From Notamacropus eugenii (lineage: Eukaryota > Chordata > Mammalia > Diprotodontia > Macropodidae), in NCBI RefSeq assembly GCF_028372415.1, contig NC_092874.1:335934651-335998650 (forward strand): DNA of 64,000 bases, written 5' to 3'. This document shows positions 1 through 13,500 of the stretch, in pieces. Made by a program: the position numbers and the translations under genes. Every line of letters begins with the position of its first letter. The first letter of the stretch is position 1. The notes beneath the pieces were generated by a model. It did no database searches, was not told the origin of the DNA, and saw only the letters and a list, made by a program, of their open reading frames with translations.

Positions 1-69
1 GGAAGGTAGTAGAGTGGGCTACCACCCTGCAAGTTTATAGGCCCTTACAACTCAGATACCCGTTTGTCT

Positions 70-170
70 TAAGTCAACAAGCATTTGTTAATCCCTTACA
101 ATATGCCAGGCACTATGTTAATCATTGGCGATACAAATACAAACAAAGTCCTACTCTCAGAGTGACTTTT
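70..170 (-). repeat. L2 LINE 3'-end fragment
   Basis: The plus strand reads as the antisense of an L2 tail: a run like 'gcatttgttaa...tatgccaggcactatgttaa' followed by 'gatacaaatacaaacaaagtcct'. Short, diverged, and recognised by eye only. Confidence 0.45.
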
Positions 171-329
171 GGGAGCGCTTTTTGGAAAAACCCTTCTCCC
201 ATTCTCTCCAAATCTGACCCTTCTTCTAAGGTATTAGCTATTCCATGAACATTCCCAAAATATTCTACTCCAGGTGATTTGTCTTTTCTCTATCCTATAC
301 AATTTGATTCTATCCATTCATTTTGAGTT

Positions 330-585
330 ATACTTTCAGTCGTTTTTAGTTGTTAGACCCTTTGTGACCCCCATTTGGGGTTCTGTTGACAAAGATACTG
401 GAGTGGTTTGTCATTTCCTTCTCCAGCTCATTTTATAGATGAGGAAACTGTGGCAAACGGGGTTAAGCGACTTGCCTGGGATCACACAGCTAGTATGCAT
501 CTGAGGTCAAATTTCAACTCAGAAGATGAGTCTTCCTGACTCCAGGCCCGGCTCGCTATCCACTGTACTACCTTGCTGTCGGATA
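330..585 (-). repeat. Mar1-type tRNA-derived CORE-SINE
   Basis: Antisense copy of the common marsupial SINE. The 5' tRNA-related head is at the right (complement of 'cagcaaggtagtacagtgga' near 560-582). The CORE part ('gaggaaactgtggcaaa', 'gacttgcctgggatcacacagctag') lies in the middle. The 3' tail (complement of 'ccccaaatggggtcacaaag') is at the left. It is nearly full length, and the same family recurs through the window. Confidence 0.85.
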
Positions 586-825
586 GTTATATAATCTCAT
601 ACTATTATTTCATGCCCCATGTGTAGGTTCCATGGAAATCCTCACTACCCAGCAGAAAAGACTCGTCTTGCAAACTCTTAGATTATGGCATATATATGCC
701 AATCTCCCGAAAGGATTATATAGAAGTTCTGTGTGAGCAGTTTTGGTTTCACTGACACAGAGAACTCTAATAAGGAAATGTCCTTTACCAATTCAGGCTG
801 TCATCTCGAGAGTTGTTAGAGAGTT

Positions 826-1215
826 GTCTGAGAAGCAGTGTGGCAGGCTAGATAGAGTCAGTCTGGAGCCAGAGAACTGGGTTTAGGCTCCACTGCAATA
901 GGTGACCTTGGGCAAATTGTTTCACTTGTCAGTACCCTAAAACAAGGGTGTCAAACTCAAATAGAAAAGGCCTCTAAAATATACACAAGGATGCCCACAG
1001 GCTGTATATCGACTTAGAAAACCACATATTAACATGATCTATATTGTATTGTATTTATATACCTTATTATATTGTATTTTAAATTACATTTTAATACGGT
1101 TTTCACCATTCTCAGGACTGTTGCTGGACAGGATGATGCCAGTGCGCCAGCGTTTGACACTTCTGTTCTAAGTGACTCTCTAATACTTGTTTATGCTTCA
1201 CATTATCACTGAATA
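826..1215 (+). repeat. MIR-like SINE split by a DNA transposon
   Basis: The left part (826-942) carries 'ggtgaccttgggcaaattg', the MIR/CORE signature. The right part (1166-1215, 'ctaagtgactctctaatac') continues the MIR reading ('...ctctaagac'). The intervening 223 bp are the hAT-like element listed separately. Confidence 0.55.
943..1165. mobile_element. Non-autonomous hAT-like DNA transposon
   Basis: It starts CAAGGGTGTCAAACTC and ends GCGTTTGACACTTCTG, so the ends form a terminal inverted repeat of about 16 bp with a GTGTCAAAC core. The 223-bp interior is AT-rich and has no open frame, as expected of a short non-autonomous copy. The flanks 935-942 (CCCTAAAA) and 1166-1173 (TTCTAAGT) could be a decayed 8-bp target duplication (4 of 8 identical, two more are C/T), which fits hAT. 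It sits inside a MIR, so it is younger than that MIR. The ends resemble Charlie-type hAT elements known from opossum. Confidence 0.65.
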
Positions 1216-1615
1216 TCTAATTTAACCTTTACCTGAAAAAGAATCTCCACCTCCCTCAACCAATACACCAAGCTTTGCTTGAACAGAGGGGAAAGCACCT
1301 ACCTCCCAAACGACTCCTTTTCACTTTTGGAGCTCTATTAAGATTATTCTTCATACATATATTTACGTTTAAATCTATATTAACATCTTTGTTTTATATT
1401 TATATACTTCTACCTTTCAAACCACAATTCACCTCTTTACAACTTTTATCCAGTGATCACAGTTCTAACCCTTCATCCACATGACAGAATTTCAGATACC
1501 TACAGATAGTCATCTAGTACTAGACAAAGCTGTCTGTACTCATTCCCTTCACTTCATCACTCAACCCACTATAATCCAACTTACCTCAAAACTCAACTGA
1601 AACTGTTCTAGTTAC
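1216..1615. other. Unclassified AT-rich sequence
   Basis: I see no coding potential and no confidently recognisable repeat. The 69-codon open frame at 1275-1484 is AT-rich leucine/phenylalanine noise. Confidence 0.5.
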
Positions 1616-1619
1616 CGAT

Positions 1620-1885
1620 CTCTTTAAAAAAAAGATTTTATCTTGTTTCATATCTCTCCTCCCAGGGAATTATCCCTTATAATTAAAAAAAAATAGCAAA
1701 ACCAATCAATGAATCTTAAGAATACATAACAAAGAAAATGTGGCATTACATGCAATATTCTACATCCATGAACCTCTCACCTCTGCTAAGGAGCAGGGGG
1801 AAGTCCAATGATGTTTTAATGCTAAATTTGATGGGTCTTTCCTCATCATCCTTTTTGATTCACTATCTATGTTGAACACTTTTTC
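1620..1885 (-). repeat. L1 3'-UTR fragment
   Basis: Begins with a run equivalent to a poly-A on the minus strand and continues with the recurrent marsupial L1 tail pattern ('gattttatcttgtttcatatctctcctccc...cccttataa...aaaaaaaaatagcaaaaccaatc', then 'catgaacctctcacctctgctaa'). The same tail type occurs near 37.8 kb and 46.5 kb. Confidence 0.5.
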
Positions 1886-1889
1886 TTTG

Positions 1890-4800
1890 CCATATAACTC
1901 TATCCTCCCTGGGCTTTCAAAGTTTTCAAGTGTTTTCTGTTCATTATCTTCCTACCTGATGGGTCTCATTTGAGGGGCACTGCAAAGCTCCAGTACTTGA
2001 TGAAATCAGAATAATGCCACCCACAAACTGGAGCCTTTGGAACACTATACCACTTAATGGGGATTGTTCTTGTATGTGGACTCATCAAAAGTGTCTCCCA
2101 TGTCTCCTGGTTTCATAATATAGCTGAGTAAGAAAGCTGTACTATCCTTCAAAGACTCTCATAAGACCATGACACATTGGCAACACCTTGTTTGATCAAG
2201 CCTGTAAGGCAGCATTTTGGTCTTCTGAGCAAAATGCTAAAGGAGTAAAAAGATAGACAGCACTTTAGCTTTGGAGAAGATTTACATATTCTACATTACA
2301 TGTTCTCAAGGCAGGTAACAAGTATGCTTCTCCAAAATAACATATCCGTAAGTCCATCTGGCACTCTTTTTGTATAAAACTGAAACATGCCAACGTAAAT
2401 ATGCACAAATCCCACCAACTGCTTTCAAAGTTTTATACACTTAAGAAATGGTAAGAACAATTTTGTTTTAATTATACAGGATGTTTTTGCAAAAAGCATT
2501 GTTAAAACTCCATATAAAAGATACCATCTGCTTGGTGGTCCTTAGTATGACACAGCGGAGTTTTAAATACCTTATTTGATTCCTGGACCTGTACTCTTTT
2601 CACAAATTACTTTTTCAATTCTGTAACTGCTCAGAGTGCCTGGCACAAAGTAATGTACTTATATTTGATGAATGAGAGAATGAATCATGACTTAAGATAA
2701 AAGGAAACAAACATTTTTTCAATTGAATGGTGGAACAGGTGGTCTAGATGAGATTACAGGTACAGGAACACCTCTTCCTCCCCTACTGCCATTGCCTGGG
2801 ATTTATAATCTCCCATTTACTATTACTTTGACAATTCTCACCTGCCCACTTGGGTGAAGAAATAGCCCAGATAGTTTGAATATACTTTCTCTCTAAACTA
2901 TATCCCCAAGACATCATTGGTAGCTGTTTTTCTTATGAGTTTAAATAAAAATTATTCACCTTGATTTGCAATAAAAAACATTTTAATGAAGGCAATTCCT
3001 ATAATAGAGACCCCTTTTTAACATTTCCTATTTGTCATCAGCAATAAACTCCCCAGAAAACCTCCCAAAGTATATACTGGTAATATGAGAAGACATATAA
3101 TACTGGAAGACAGGAAAAAGTTAAAAAAAAGTCAGTTCCATGAGAGCCCGAGAGTAAACGCTTGTTTGGAAGTAACAATGGCAACGGGGAAGGTAAACAG
3201 GTAGCTTTCCAGGGATCCTCTGGAGAAACAAGGCAACAACTAACAGAGCGGGGATACAAACAATTGCGGATAAGGTTGGAGAATTGTACTCTGTTACAAT
3301 GGTCCAGTTTTGAGTCAGTAGTATATATAATGTCACCTGTTCACTTGCATGGAAAGCAGAATTTTCTGCCACAGGCTGATTGTAATTCACAAAGACCTTC
3401 TATTAGCCTGTAAAGGGGATGTGATCTGTGTGGGTGGATTACCTAAACAATCTAAGATCAGTTCCATCCCTTGAAGTACTTCTCCCAACTGTTACTAAGA
3501 GAGCCTAACTTAAGAAAAAATCACACAGGTAAGACTTTCAATTGAATAGTGGAACAAGTGGTTCAGAGAAATTATTCCCACTTAACATTAGAAAATCTTG
3601 GTTACAAAAGAAATGCAAAAAGAATCTTAGTGATCAACAGATAATATAGGACTTGCAGCAACATAAACAACGTGTAAAAAAAGCAAGGGTCCTTGGCTTA
3701 AAAGTGGCCATGAGTTTTTGGTTCCATTTTTTTCTCCAAAATAGATTTAACTACTAAGTAAGATGTGGAAAATACTGAAAAGAGATACAAGTTTAGCCTT
3801 ATAATGAACAGATACCTATCACAAAGTTGGGCTTAAATTTGGCAAGATCTGAGATCCAGATCCCTTTTAAAATAAATCAGCAAATGTTGGGATCTACTAG
3901 GTATAAGGTACTAAGTAACTCAGATAAAATATACTTCAAGCTACATATGCATTGCCCTTCTTATGCAAACTCCGCCCCCCCCAATCAAAACCAACTCAAA
4001 CCTAAAAATACATGGTTTACTAACAGTAACCATCCAATGAGGGGTACAAAGATCATTGTACACCAGGGAGTATGCTAAGGAAGGCTTCAGCTGAAATAAG
4101 ATTTTAAACTGGATCCTTATTTGAATAGGTGAAAAGAGAAGGGTACTGAAGGTAGGAAAAATGCTAAGCAAAGGCAGAGAGATGGGAAAATACAAAGCTT
4201 GTGTGGGGACAATAAAGGATTCAATTTGACTAGAAATGGACATCAGCATGGCAGAACAGCAAAAGAAGTTTCATCTATCAGTGGCAATGAACACAGATTT
4301 GGAGACAATGGCTCCTCCACCAAGACTTTTGCAGGAGGAAAATAAAATTTAAAAAGGCAAATAAGATCCAGTTTGTAGAGGGTTTTATCCTGTGGGGTAG
4401 AATGAAGGAAAAAGTAAAAGCACAAACAAAAGAGTATCCCGCTCTTAAAGTTTATATTCCATGAACTGGGTTTCAATATTTAAGATTTTTTTTAAAGTTT
4501 CAAATTGTGTGTCAGGAATGAGTGAAGATAGTTTTAAAAAAGCATTTCTTTTACATGACACGGGCACAATCCTTCAGAAACAATATCTGTTTAATTCAGA
4601 AGAAGTTCCTGCCTGTCCCAAGCTAAATCAAAAAAAGCCACTAAATCATATTCATATATTAATTTGTTTTAATTTTTCCAAAACAATATTCAAAGAATCT
4701 GCTTTGTTTCATTCAAACTATAAATGTTAAACATTTACAAACTAAAATAGGAACTGACCATACACAAGGATTTAAACAAATCTTTCAAAGAATAGTTTTT

Positions 4801-7268
4801 AAAAATTGTTTTCAGTTCACTGTATTCAAAGTTCAATATTGTCAAGCCTTGGGTGACCTTTTTGAATCACATACCACTACCACTTCTTTTAACACAAAAA
4901 TGTTTAGATTTTATCAGCAAAACAATATTTTAAGATGTTTACTTCACAAGTTGACATTTTAGCATATAAACTTGTATATTAAACCCCTTTCCATTAACTA
5001 CTTAAAAAAATATATACAACTATGAATGTTTAAATATGCATCCTGTGCCATGTGTCCAAGCAAACATCTGAGAATTTTCAAACTATTGAAAGGATGAAAG
5101 AACTGGCTTCAAATTTTTCTTTCTGACTCAACAGACCAAGCATTTTTAACGGGAGGAAGAAAAAATCCATTCAATTAGTATGTGCCTCTCTATATAGAGA
5201 TGTATATTTTTCTAATATACATATACACACACACACAAATCAGGAAAGCAAAGAAACAGCAAAAATTAACTCATTAGCTTAAATATTTTGTGGACCAAGT
5301 CTTGGTTTATAAGTACTTTAAATTTTGTTGCTCTACAAATATAATAGGAGGAAAAACGCTGGTTTCATAAAATTCAGTATACTTCAGTATTTTAGACAAT
5401 AACTTTTTTAGGGGCACAGATTAAATGATTCTGGTCTTATGACAAACCTGAAATATTCTGGTACCTTACTGCTCCACACATATATATATCCTGCCTAATC
5501 AAAGACCTGAAGGACAGAACAGAGCAGCGTAGCAATATGCGAAGGACCTATCAAAGGACACCTATGCTTTTGTCAATTGTATTGATATTATGCATAGGAT
5601 ATTCACTAGGCTGAAATCAAATCCAAATCAAGTCTAAATATCTGCACCACACTTCTCATGAACAAATCTACAACTTAAGATATCGTTACATGCTATTGTT
5701 TTGCTCTGAAAAATCTTAAGGATTTAAATCACGCAAGATTCATTTTGCAAATGCTTTTGCTATGTTGTAGTACTTAAAAGTCAACCACAACAGCAACTTC
5801 TTTCCCTCTCAGAAACAAAGAAAAACTTGCTGGAAATGTGTTTGTATTAAAAAAAGCTCTCAAAATTAAGAATTGGTCATTTCTGGCCAATGGTGGTAAA
5901 CTGACTGACTAGAAATGCTGTCTGATTAGTACTCTTTAGTGTCAGATGTCATAGGGATTCAATGACCACATTTTTGGTACAGCACACATTCTCATACAAA
6001 GCCACAGGAGAACACGCAACTTCTTTTGTCTAACATCAGAAAAATGCTTTAACTATTTGTAGAATTTTTGGCTTAGCATTATAGACACAGTAAAATGATC
6101 CCATTCTAGGACAGAGGAAACTACTCTTAAGGAGAGTTCTGATTTATACAAGATAAGGATATTTTCCTGTTTCAAAGAAAAATGCCCCTGGCAGTTCAAT
6201 AAAAGTATGTAATACATCATTTACTAAAGGTTGAAACCAATGCAAACCACTTACTGGCATGAAAAAAATAACAGATAAAACACTTTGAACCTTCTCTGTC
6301 GCTGTTTCGTGACCAATAACCAAATATAAACAATTGTGGTTCCAGTTCTAAGTTCAAGGGGAAAAAAATATCCTTGCTAAACACTGACATTGTACAGCAC
6401 TGTGGAACGCTAACAATGAAAGTGTCAAATTAGATTTTAAATAGCTCAAAGGAGCACAATAACCTGATATATCTAGAATCAAGGTAGCCACAAATGGAGA
6501 AAGCCAGCCATCATAAGGCAAAATAAAACGCTAATATAGAAATTGTGATGTTCGTGGCATAGTTATCAAAAATTCTCTCTAAGTATAACTCTAATATCTC
6601 TCAGTGTCTTCAATCAAAATCTCTAAGGTTTCAATTCTACAATTACTGAAAAATTCACTGCCTTTAGTTTTATAAACTATAGAATGAGTATAAAACCTGC
6701 TACTCTACAGGCAATTGAAGAATAATTATTGATACCATGATATATCAACTCAAAACTGAATCAAAATTACGTAACTATGGCAGACTTTTTTTTAATAACA
6801 AATCAAAAGTGCAGTACAGGGCTGAGCCTACAGTTCATCACACTGGTTTAAAAAACAAAATTTCATGCCTCAACTATTAAAAAGGCTGTTTTCTTCCTCC
6901 ACAATATAACTTATCTTTAAAGCAACCTAAGGAATTAAAACATCAGTTCCCTATGACAGAAGTAGTCTTACTGATTAAAAAGAATCAACATGACAAAGTT
7001 TAGAGTGATAAGAGTGAATACAAACAACCGTGGAAAGGGTGGAACATTTGTGTTGGATATTTAACATGAAAAGCTTCAAACAAGTTCTGAAGTTTTTCAA
7101 CTTTTTCAAATAAAAAGTTGTCCTTTCCCATGGTTTAGGGATATATGTTGCATTTTCCCCACAACAAATGTAAGGGGGTAAAGAGGTTTTTAAAATATTG
7201 CCAATATTAAGTTCTTCGGTACCTACTATTAATTGGAAAACAGCAACATGACAGATGTGTAACACTAG
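1890..7268 (-). other. Repeat-poor AT-rich block; probable TMED7 3' UTR and downstream spacer
   Basis: This 5.4-kb block directly follows the TMED7 stop codon. Unlike almost all of the rest of the window it contains no clear LINE or SINE, except a possible L2/CR1 tail near 2590-2690 and a short (CA)n at about 5220-5237. Mammalian TMED7 transcripts have long 3' UTRs, so much of 7268 leftwards is probably transcribed. I found no canonical AATAAA on the minus strand in this block by eye, so the polyadenylation site is not placed. Open frames here (for example 3038-3390 and 3941-4476) look fortuitous. The assignment is an inference from position and low repeat density. Confidence 0.5.
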
Positions 7269-7505
7269 TTATGATCCAACACGGGTTGTAGTGGTTCTTT
7301 TATCTGAGAAAAAGCTTTTCAGAAGAAATACCTGCCCTATGCTAACCACAAGAAGAATGATGGCTTCTCCAATTGACCAATAGGCCACTCTTGTGTTTAG
7401 ATCCTCTGCCCGGCTGCGTCCTTGAGCTTCTCTTAGTCGGAAATGAGTCTGGTAGTCGATGACAGACTTCAAAGCTTCGTGAATTGAAACACAAGCAGAT
7501 TCCAT
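7269..7505 (-). CDS. TMED7: TMED7 exon 3 (coding part with stop)
   Basis: Starts exactly at ATG of '[10 protein letters not shown]' after acceptor TTTCTATCTAG (7506-7516) and ends with TAA at 7269-7271. It encodes residues 139-216: the coiled region, the membrane span and the FF-containing tail. The methionine is internal, not a translation start: it follows ...SALTQ of exon 2 in phase 0. Confidence 0.97.
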   Translation of the reverse strand: MESACVSIHEALKSVIDYQTHFRLREAQGRSRAEDLNTRVAYWSIGEAIILLVVSIGQVFLLKSFFSDKRTTTTRVGS

Positions 7506-10500
7506 CTAGATAGAAACATTCTGAGTTAGCCTTGCTAAAGGATTACTTTCTAATATATTTCTTTATAGGAGAAAAAATTTTTTCCCATTTATCCTAAAAA
7601 TGATAATCTTTGAATCATTTTTTAGTAAATTCTCTTCTTGCCAAAGAAAGGATATCTATACTATTCTAGGAGAGGCACTGTAGTGTATTTTGAAGTTAGG
7701 AAGTATTAAATATAATTTTTGACACTAGCATGTGACCAAAAGGAGATAATTAGTCCTAAGTTTTAGTTTATCTATAAAATGGGTGCATATTAACTACTTC
7801 TCGTGGTTCTTATGAGGATCAAACAAAGTGCTAATCACTCCACAAAGTTTAAAGTTCTATATAAAATCCCCCCCAGTTATTACTGTATACTGAGACATTT
7901 GATTTTTAAATTAAACACAGAAGTTTCCCCAAACTATAGATGCTTCACTTTCTTCCACTGCAGCCAATACCACCTGTGTACCCTTCGTTTTGGAAGAGGA
8001 CCAATGACAATCATGGGTGTGACGTTTTGACTTTTATGTGAATTGGATTTACGTGAGGGAAAGCTGAGAACTTCCCCGGTTCCTGCTATGGCTGCTGCTG
8101 GACTCCAGGATGAGAATGAGCTCTGGCAACAATAAACACCATGTGTGCTGTGCAGGTAAGGTATAAAACTGTTAACTACTCACTGGCTTCAGTGCTGCAA
8201 CTCATGAAGTAGAGGGTTGCAGCTTGCTACTACGACTGGGGCCTTCAAGATTGGAGAGGAAACATAGGAGTATCAGCCTGGGAGAACTTCAAGTGAGAGA
8301 GAGTAAGCCTCAAAGCCTACTTTTATGGAGAAAACTTGATAATCTGGCTCAACCTCAGCACAGTATGCTCAGAGTACAAATTAACATCTTATTGAACTCT
8401 TTGCTGTTTATTTAAATGTGATAAAAATGATACATGTTAACTTTGAAAGTTGAAGGTATCACTAAATATAAAGGATTTTATTTCACAATAAATCTGCGAA
8501 TTTTTTCTCTTCTTATATTGTTGATTAAGCCAATGCCTTTTTTCTTGATAAGGTGTAACTAACTTCACCGTATGTACTCCTACTTTGAGATGGCTGTTCT
8601 ACTTCACTTAAAGAGAAATCAGAATTTTTAAGTTTTAGATTATTTCATATTTTGAAGAGTGGAATATGAATTTATAATGCCTAGCATATTACAGTGATTA
8701 ACATTTCCCACTGTTTAAAAGTTTAGTAGTGTCTGAATAAAAAAATCTGTGTTACAATACTATTTTTCTATTATATACCTTGCATTAGGGAACTTTAACA
8801 AATGTGCGTGTGCAAAGTATTATAGAGAACTGTGCTTGGTTTTTTCTTAATTTCATCAATAGACACTGGGTAAGAACTAATTTGGGTATGAAAAGCACAC
8901 AGCAAAGCAGTGTAAGAGAATTACATAAAAATACTAAAATATAGAAATTAACTAAGAATTGTTTTTTAAAGTGTCAGGTTATACAAGCCATAGACTTTAA
9001 ATATATACCTGGTATTTTCATGCACAGAATGTGTTCCCTCTTCATTTCTAGTGTAAAACACCTTTAGTTTCCCTCAAAATTCAAGTCAAATGCCATAATC
9101 TACATGAGTTTGTCCCTGATCCTGTACCTACTATTGCTCTCAAATGACCTTTTATTCTGTATATACTTATCTGTGTACAAGCTATCTCCTCTGATAGAAT
9201 ACAAGTTCTCTGAGGGCAGAGATGGTTTCCTTTTCTTTTTTTAAACGTGTCCCAAGGACCTAGTACGTAATAGGCACTGGATTCATGGTTGCTGATTATA
9301 GATACATCGTTATAGAAGCAGCGTGAAATAATGGAATAACTAGGCTTTGAGACAGGAAGATCTGGGTTCAAACCTTAGCTCTGACACTAGCTATGTGACC
9401 CTGGCAAGTTCTTTGATCTCTACGAACCTACCTATTAAGTCATATGTGGGTTTAGATCTGTGTTGGTAGAGGAAATTCCTGAAGCTGAGGAAATCACAGA
9501 TCTTTTATTTGTGATCGCACTGATGTACTGATATAAATAGAAATGGAATGTGAATAAGCTAAATCAAGGAGTAGTTTTGGATAGTATATAAAATAAACCT
9601 TTACAAATAGTAGGTTCATTTAATTTTATAAAATTTTTGTACTTATCAATTTGGTAAAGCACCTACTTACATGCCAAGCCTTGCATTAGGCAGAATGAAT
9701 TAATAATTGGGCATTTTATATATATTTTTAAAATTTCAAATATATTTTCAATAATAATAATAATTTTTAATTATTTATTTATTTAATTAATTAAATTAAT
9801 AATTTAATTCTTTTTAAAAACTGTGAGCTGCAAATTCTTTCCCTTCCTTCCCCTCTCAATGAAAAATCAAGCAATTTAATATAGGTTATACATGTGTAGT
9901 CATGCAAAACACAGTTCCATGTTAGTCATTTTGTGATAGAAAACACAAATAAGAAACCTCCAAGAAAAATATAGGTAAAAAAAAGTATTCTTTGATCTGC
10001 ATTCAGATTTGATCACTTCTTTCTCTGGAGGTGGATAGTTTTTTCATCACAAGACCTTAAGAATATATATTTTTTTGTATTTCTAAAGACTGGCTCACAA
10101 AATGTACAAATACCTTCCCTCTTCACTGGGAATTTACAAGGAGAAAGCGATGTGAAACTGAAAACCCTTCAACTATAATTTAAGCTTCTTTCCTCTGATA
10201 TTTATTTCCTATCCTGAAAGAAAACAGTGAAACTGGAATGGAAATATCATATCTACTATCCTTACAATATTTCATCATGTACTTTCTTTCCCAGTCTTTC
10301 TAGCCCTTCTTCATGAGGCTGTTTCAGATCCTTCTCAATATTATGACTGCACTGCAGAGTACAGAAAGTAAAGAATGTTTCCAAGAAACCAAGAAGACTT
10401 TTATGAACTGATGCAGAATGAAACGAGCAGAATCAGAACAATTTACACACTTTTGGATAGGGTCAAGGTGGGAATTTGTTTTTACTTGGTTGTGTATCTA

Positions 10501-13500
10501 TTACAAGGGTTTTCTTTTAACGAGGAGGGGAGATGGGAGAGAGAAAAGACATGTTTGTTAATTCAAGAAAATTTAACTACAAAAATTGCAAGGCATAGTA
10601 TTATGACAGTAGTCATTAATGTTAAGTAGAATGTAAAGATTATATTTTGTCTCCTACAGATTATACTTATGTATTTTTGCCTTGCCTCAGGCCACCAAGG
10701 TGTTAGGCTCAATCTTTTTTTCACCAAATACAGCCCCCCACCCGCACAGAATTCTGGGGGAGCTGGGCTGGGTTTTTATTATGCACTGCTATTGTTTCTT
10801 CTTAATATCTTTTTTAAAAAAACAAAAGTATTTATGCATACTATTACTATTATGCTGATGATCTATATTTGCTTTTACCTGTGTAAGAGCGCTGACTCTG
10901 TTCTCACTGGGAAACAATGGTGGGTCTTCTCCAACTTGAAAGTCAAAGTACACAGTTTTGTGTGTGAAAGTAGAGAACTCATTGCTGAAACAAAATTTAT
11001 ATGTTCCATTTCTGGATGCAGTGAAGGTAAAACTATCATACTGTTTCTTCATTTCTTTGTATAACACCACACCATCAGGATCTTCCAACCGGCAATCTAC
11101 ATCATAATGACCACCAGTAATCACCTGCAGAAAGAAAAACACTGAAAAGTTTGGGGTAGAACAAAAATTAAACACATTAACCAATTTTCCTGTTACAATG
11201 CTAAAATGAAAGTGCCAGATGTCATTTAATATGACAGACAATACCATATTCTAATATTTCTATATATGGGCCTTTACCAAGAAGCAGATTTTGATTCCAA
11301 AATAAAAAAGAACAAGTAGTTTTCCAATAATGAACATAGTTCTTTCATGAGCTAACTTTCCTGCAACTGGATGTATTCAAAAGGAAGCTAGATTTTTTGT
11401 GCTACAAAAGGGACTCTTGCACTAGTGGGAAGCTAGGCCAGATGACCTGTAATATTACCTTCCAAATAACTTGAAGACTACAGTTTTAGCTAAAAGGAGT
11501 AAATGCATAGGAATAACACGAGAAAAGGCTACAAAAATAAAATGGTACTCTACTGTAGAGGACCTTGAATGCTAGTTAAAGGAGTCTGAAATTCACCTCA
11601 TTGGCAATAGAGAGCCACTAGAATTTTCATCTCAACAATGACATGACTAGTTCTACAGAAATGGAAGATTATTAATCTCCTATCAATGATTATACTCAGC
11701 CAAGCCAAAGCCTTGGATCACTCCCACCATTTATTATCTATGATCCTACATATGTACTACTAAATAAAGGGGGAGAAAAATTCCAAAATCCAGACTAGGT
11801 CCACTACAAATTTATGTTATACAATCTCAAATGGGCCTTCACTGCTGCTTAGGCAGTCCTTCTACACCTCCATAATCAACTCATGATGCCACTCTCCATA
11901 GCAACTCTTCCAAACTTTTTCATGCCTTCTTAAACCTCCCATGGTCCCCCCTTCTTCCCCCCATCCCAGACGAAAACCATGCCTCACATTTTATAGAACT
12001 GAAGCCATTTGCCAAGAACTCCTTCTGTCCTTGTTGGGATTGGAAGCTCAATTCCGTGTGGACGGTCTCGGGCGGGTAAAAGTGGGACTTCTAAATCTTA
12101 GAGTCTTACGAGGCCCTCCATGAACAGCGGGGGTTCGAGAAGGTCAGACTGAGCTAGCTCGGCTAGCTGGGGTATTTCCGCCTCTCCCCGGGAGATACGT
12201 GATGGGTGGAGTCTCCCTGCCCTCGAGATTGTCCCAGATTGGAGCACACCTAGTTACCTAACAGCACGGAATTGAGATGCAAACTGTGCGGCTGAAGGTT
12301 AAGTAGGATTGAGGAAGCCTGAAAGCTCTCTCTTAGCACGTGTGGAGCCAAGAGGACAGTAGGCTCCGCTCCTCTTCTTTCCTCTCTCCCCTCCCCCTCT
12401 CTCCCCGCTTGTACTTCTACTTCCAATCCCTTAAGCTTAGCCTCCTTAGGAAATCTCCCCCTCTTCCTCCTAAGGAAGACCCCCCCTGCACTTGTAACTA
12501 GACCCTGTAATAAAGCTCAACCCTTGTTCGACTCTGGAACATCCTTTCTCTCATATGTGCATCCGGTTTTGGCCAACCGAAGACCTCGGAGGTGAGGTAA
12601 GAAAGACTCGGGTAGCCCAATACAGGCCTCTAGGCCTGGCATGTCCTCTTCCTCTTCTTCTATCATTCAGATGCCTTTTGCTACTCCCCCTTCACTCCTG
12701 TCTCAGATGATGAAGTGTTTTCACTCCTTATTGAGGCTAATCCCTTTGTTTGTTCAAGAGATCTCACCCCAGTCCTATCTCTCTCAGAAGATTGCCCCTG
12801 TTATCCCCAATTTTTCACTTATTTTCAACCTCTTCCTTTCTATTTCTCATTTCTTACTGCCTACAAACGTGCCCATGCCTTCCCATTCTGAAAAAAACTT
12901 CACTTGATTCCTCCATCCCTGTTAACTACCATCCCATACACCTCTTGTGTCCTCTGTAGCTAATCTCCTAGAAAAAACCATCCACAACAGGGGTCTTCAT
13001 TTTCTCTCCTCTCGCTCTCTTATTAACCCCTAACAATCCATTTTCCATTTTTCCAAAGTTACTGATGATATTTCACTTACCAAATCCATTGACTTGTTCT
13101 CAATCCTCATTTTCCTCTACCTCTCTTCAGCCTCTGACACCGCTGACCACTCTCTCTACCTTGATGCACTTTTCTCTCTAGGTTTTCAAGACACCATTCT
13201 CTCCTGGTTCTCCTTTTATTACTGGACCACTCCAATTCTTTCTCTTCTGCTGAATCCTCATCCAGATTATGTCCTTTAACTGTTGGTATCCTTGTCCCTC
13301 TCCTTTTCTCCATCTATCTATACTGCCTCACTCAGAGACCTCATTCACTCGTGGATATAATTACCATCTTTATGCTGAGGATTTTCAAATCTACCTTTCT
13401 GTGCTAATCTAATCTCTCTGCTGACCTCCAATGTCACATCTCCACCAAATGCCTTTCAGAAACATTTTTTAAAAATTTAGCAGCACTTTTATTTTTCTCT

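Noticed and set aside
3038-3390. Two overlapping minus-strand frames with hydrophobic stretches downstream of TMED7, considered as a small membrane protein or a TICAM2 exon
   Set aside because: No recognised domain (no TIR signature), hydrophobic character in two different frames, and no clear splice context. Probably chance in 3' UTR/spacer.
10789-11247. 152-codon frame read as a single-exon protein
   Set aside because: It is TMED7 exon 2 with intron read-through on both sides. The true exon is 10879-11124.
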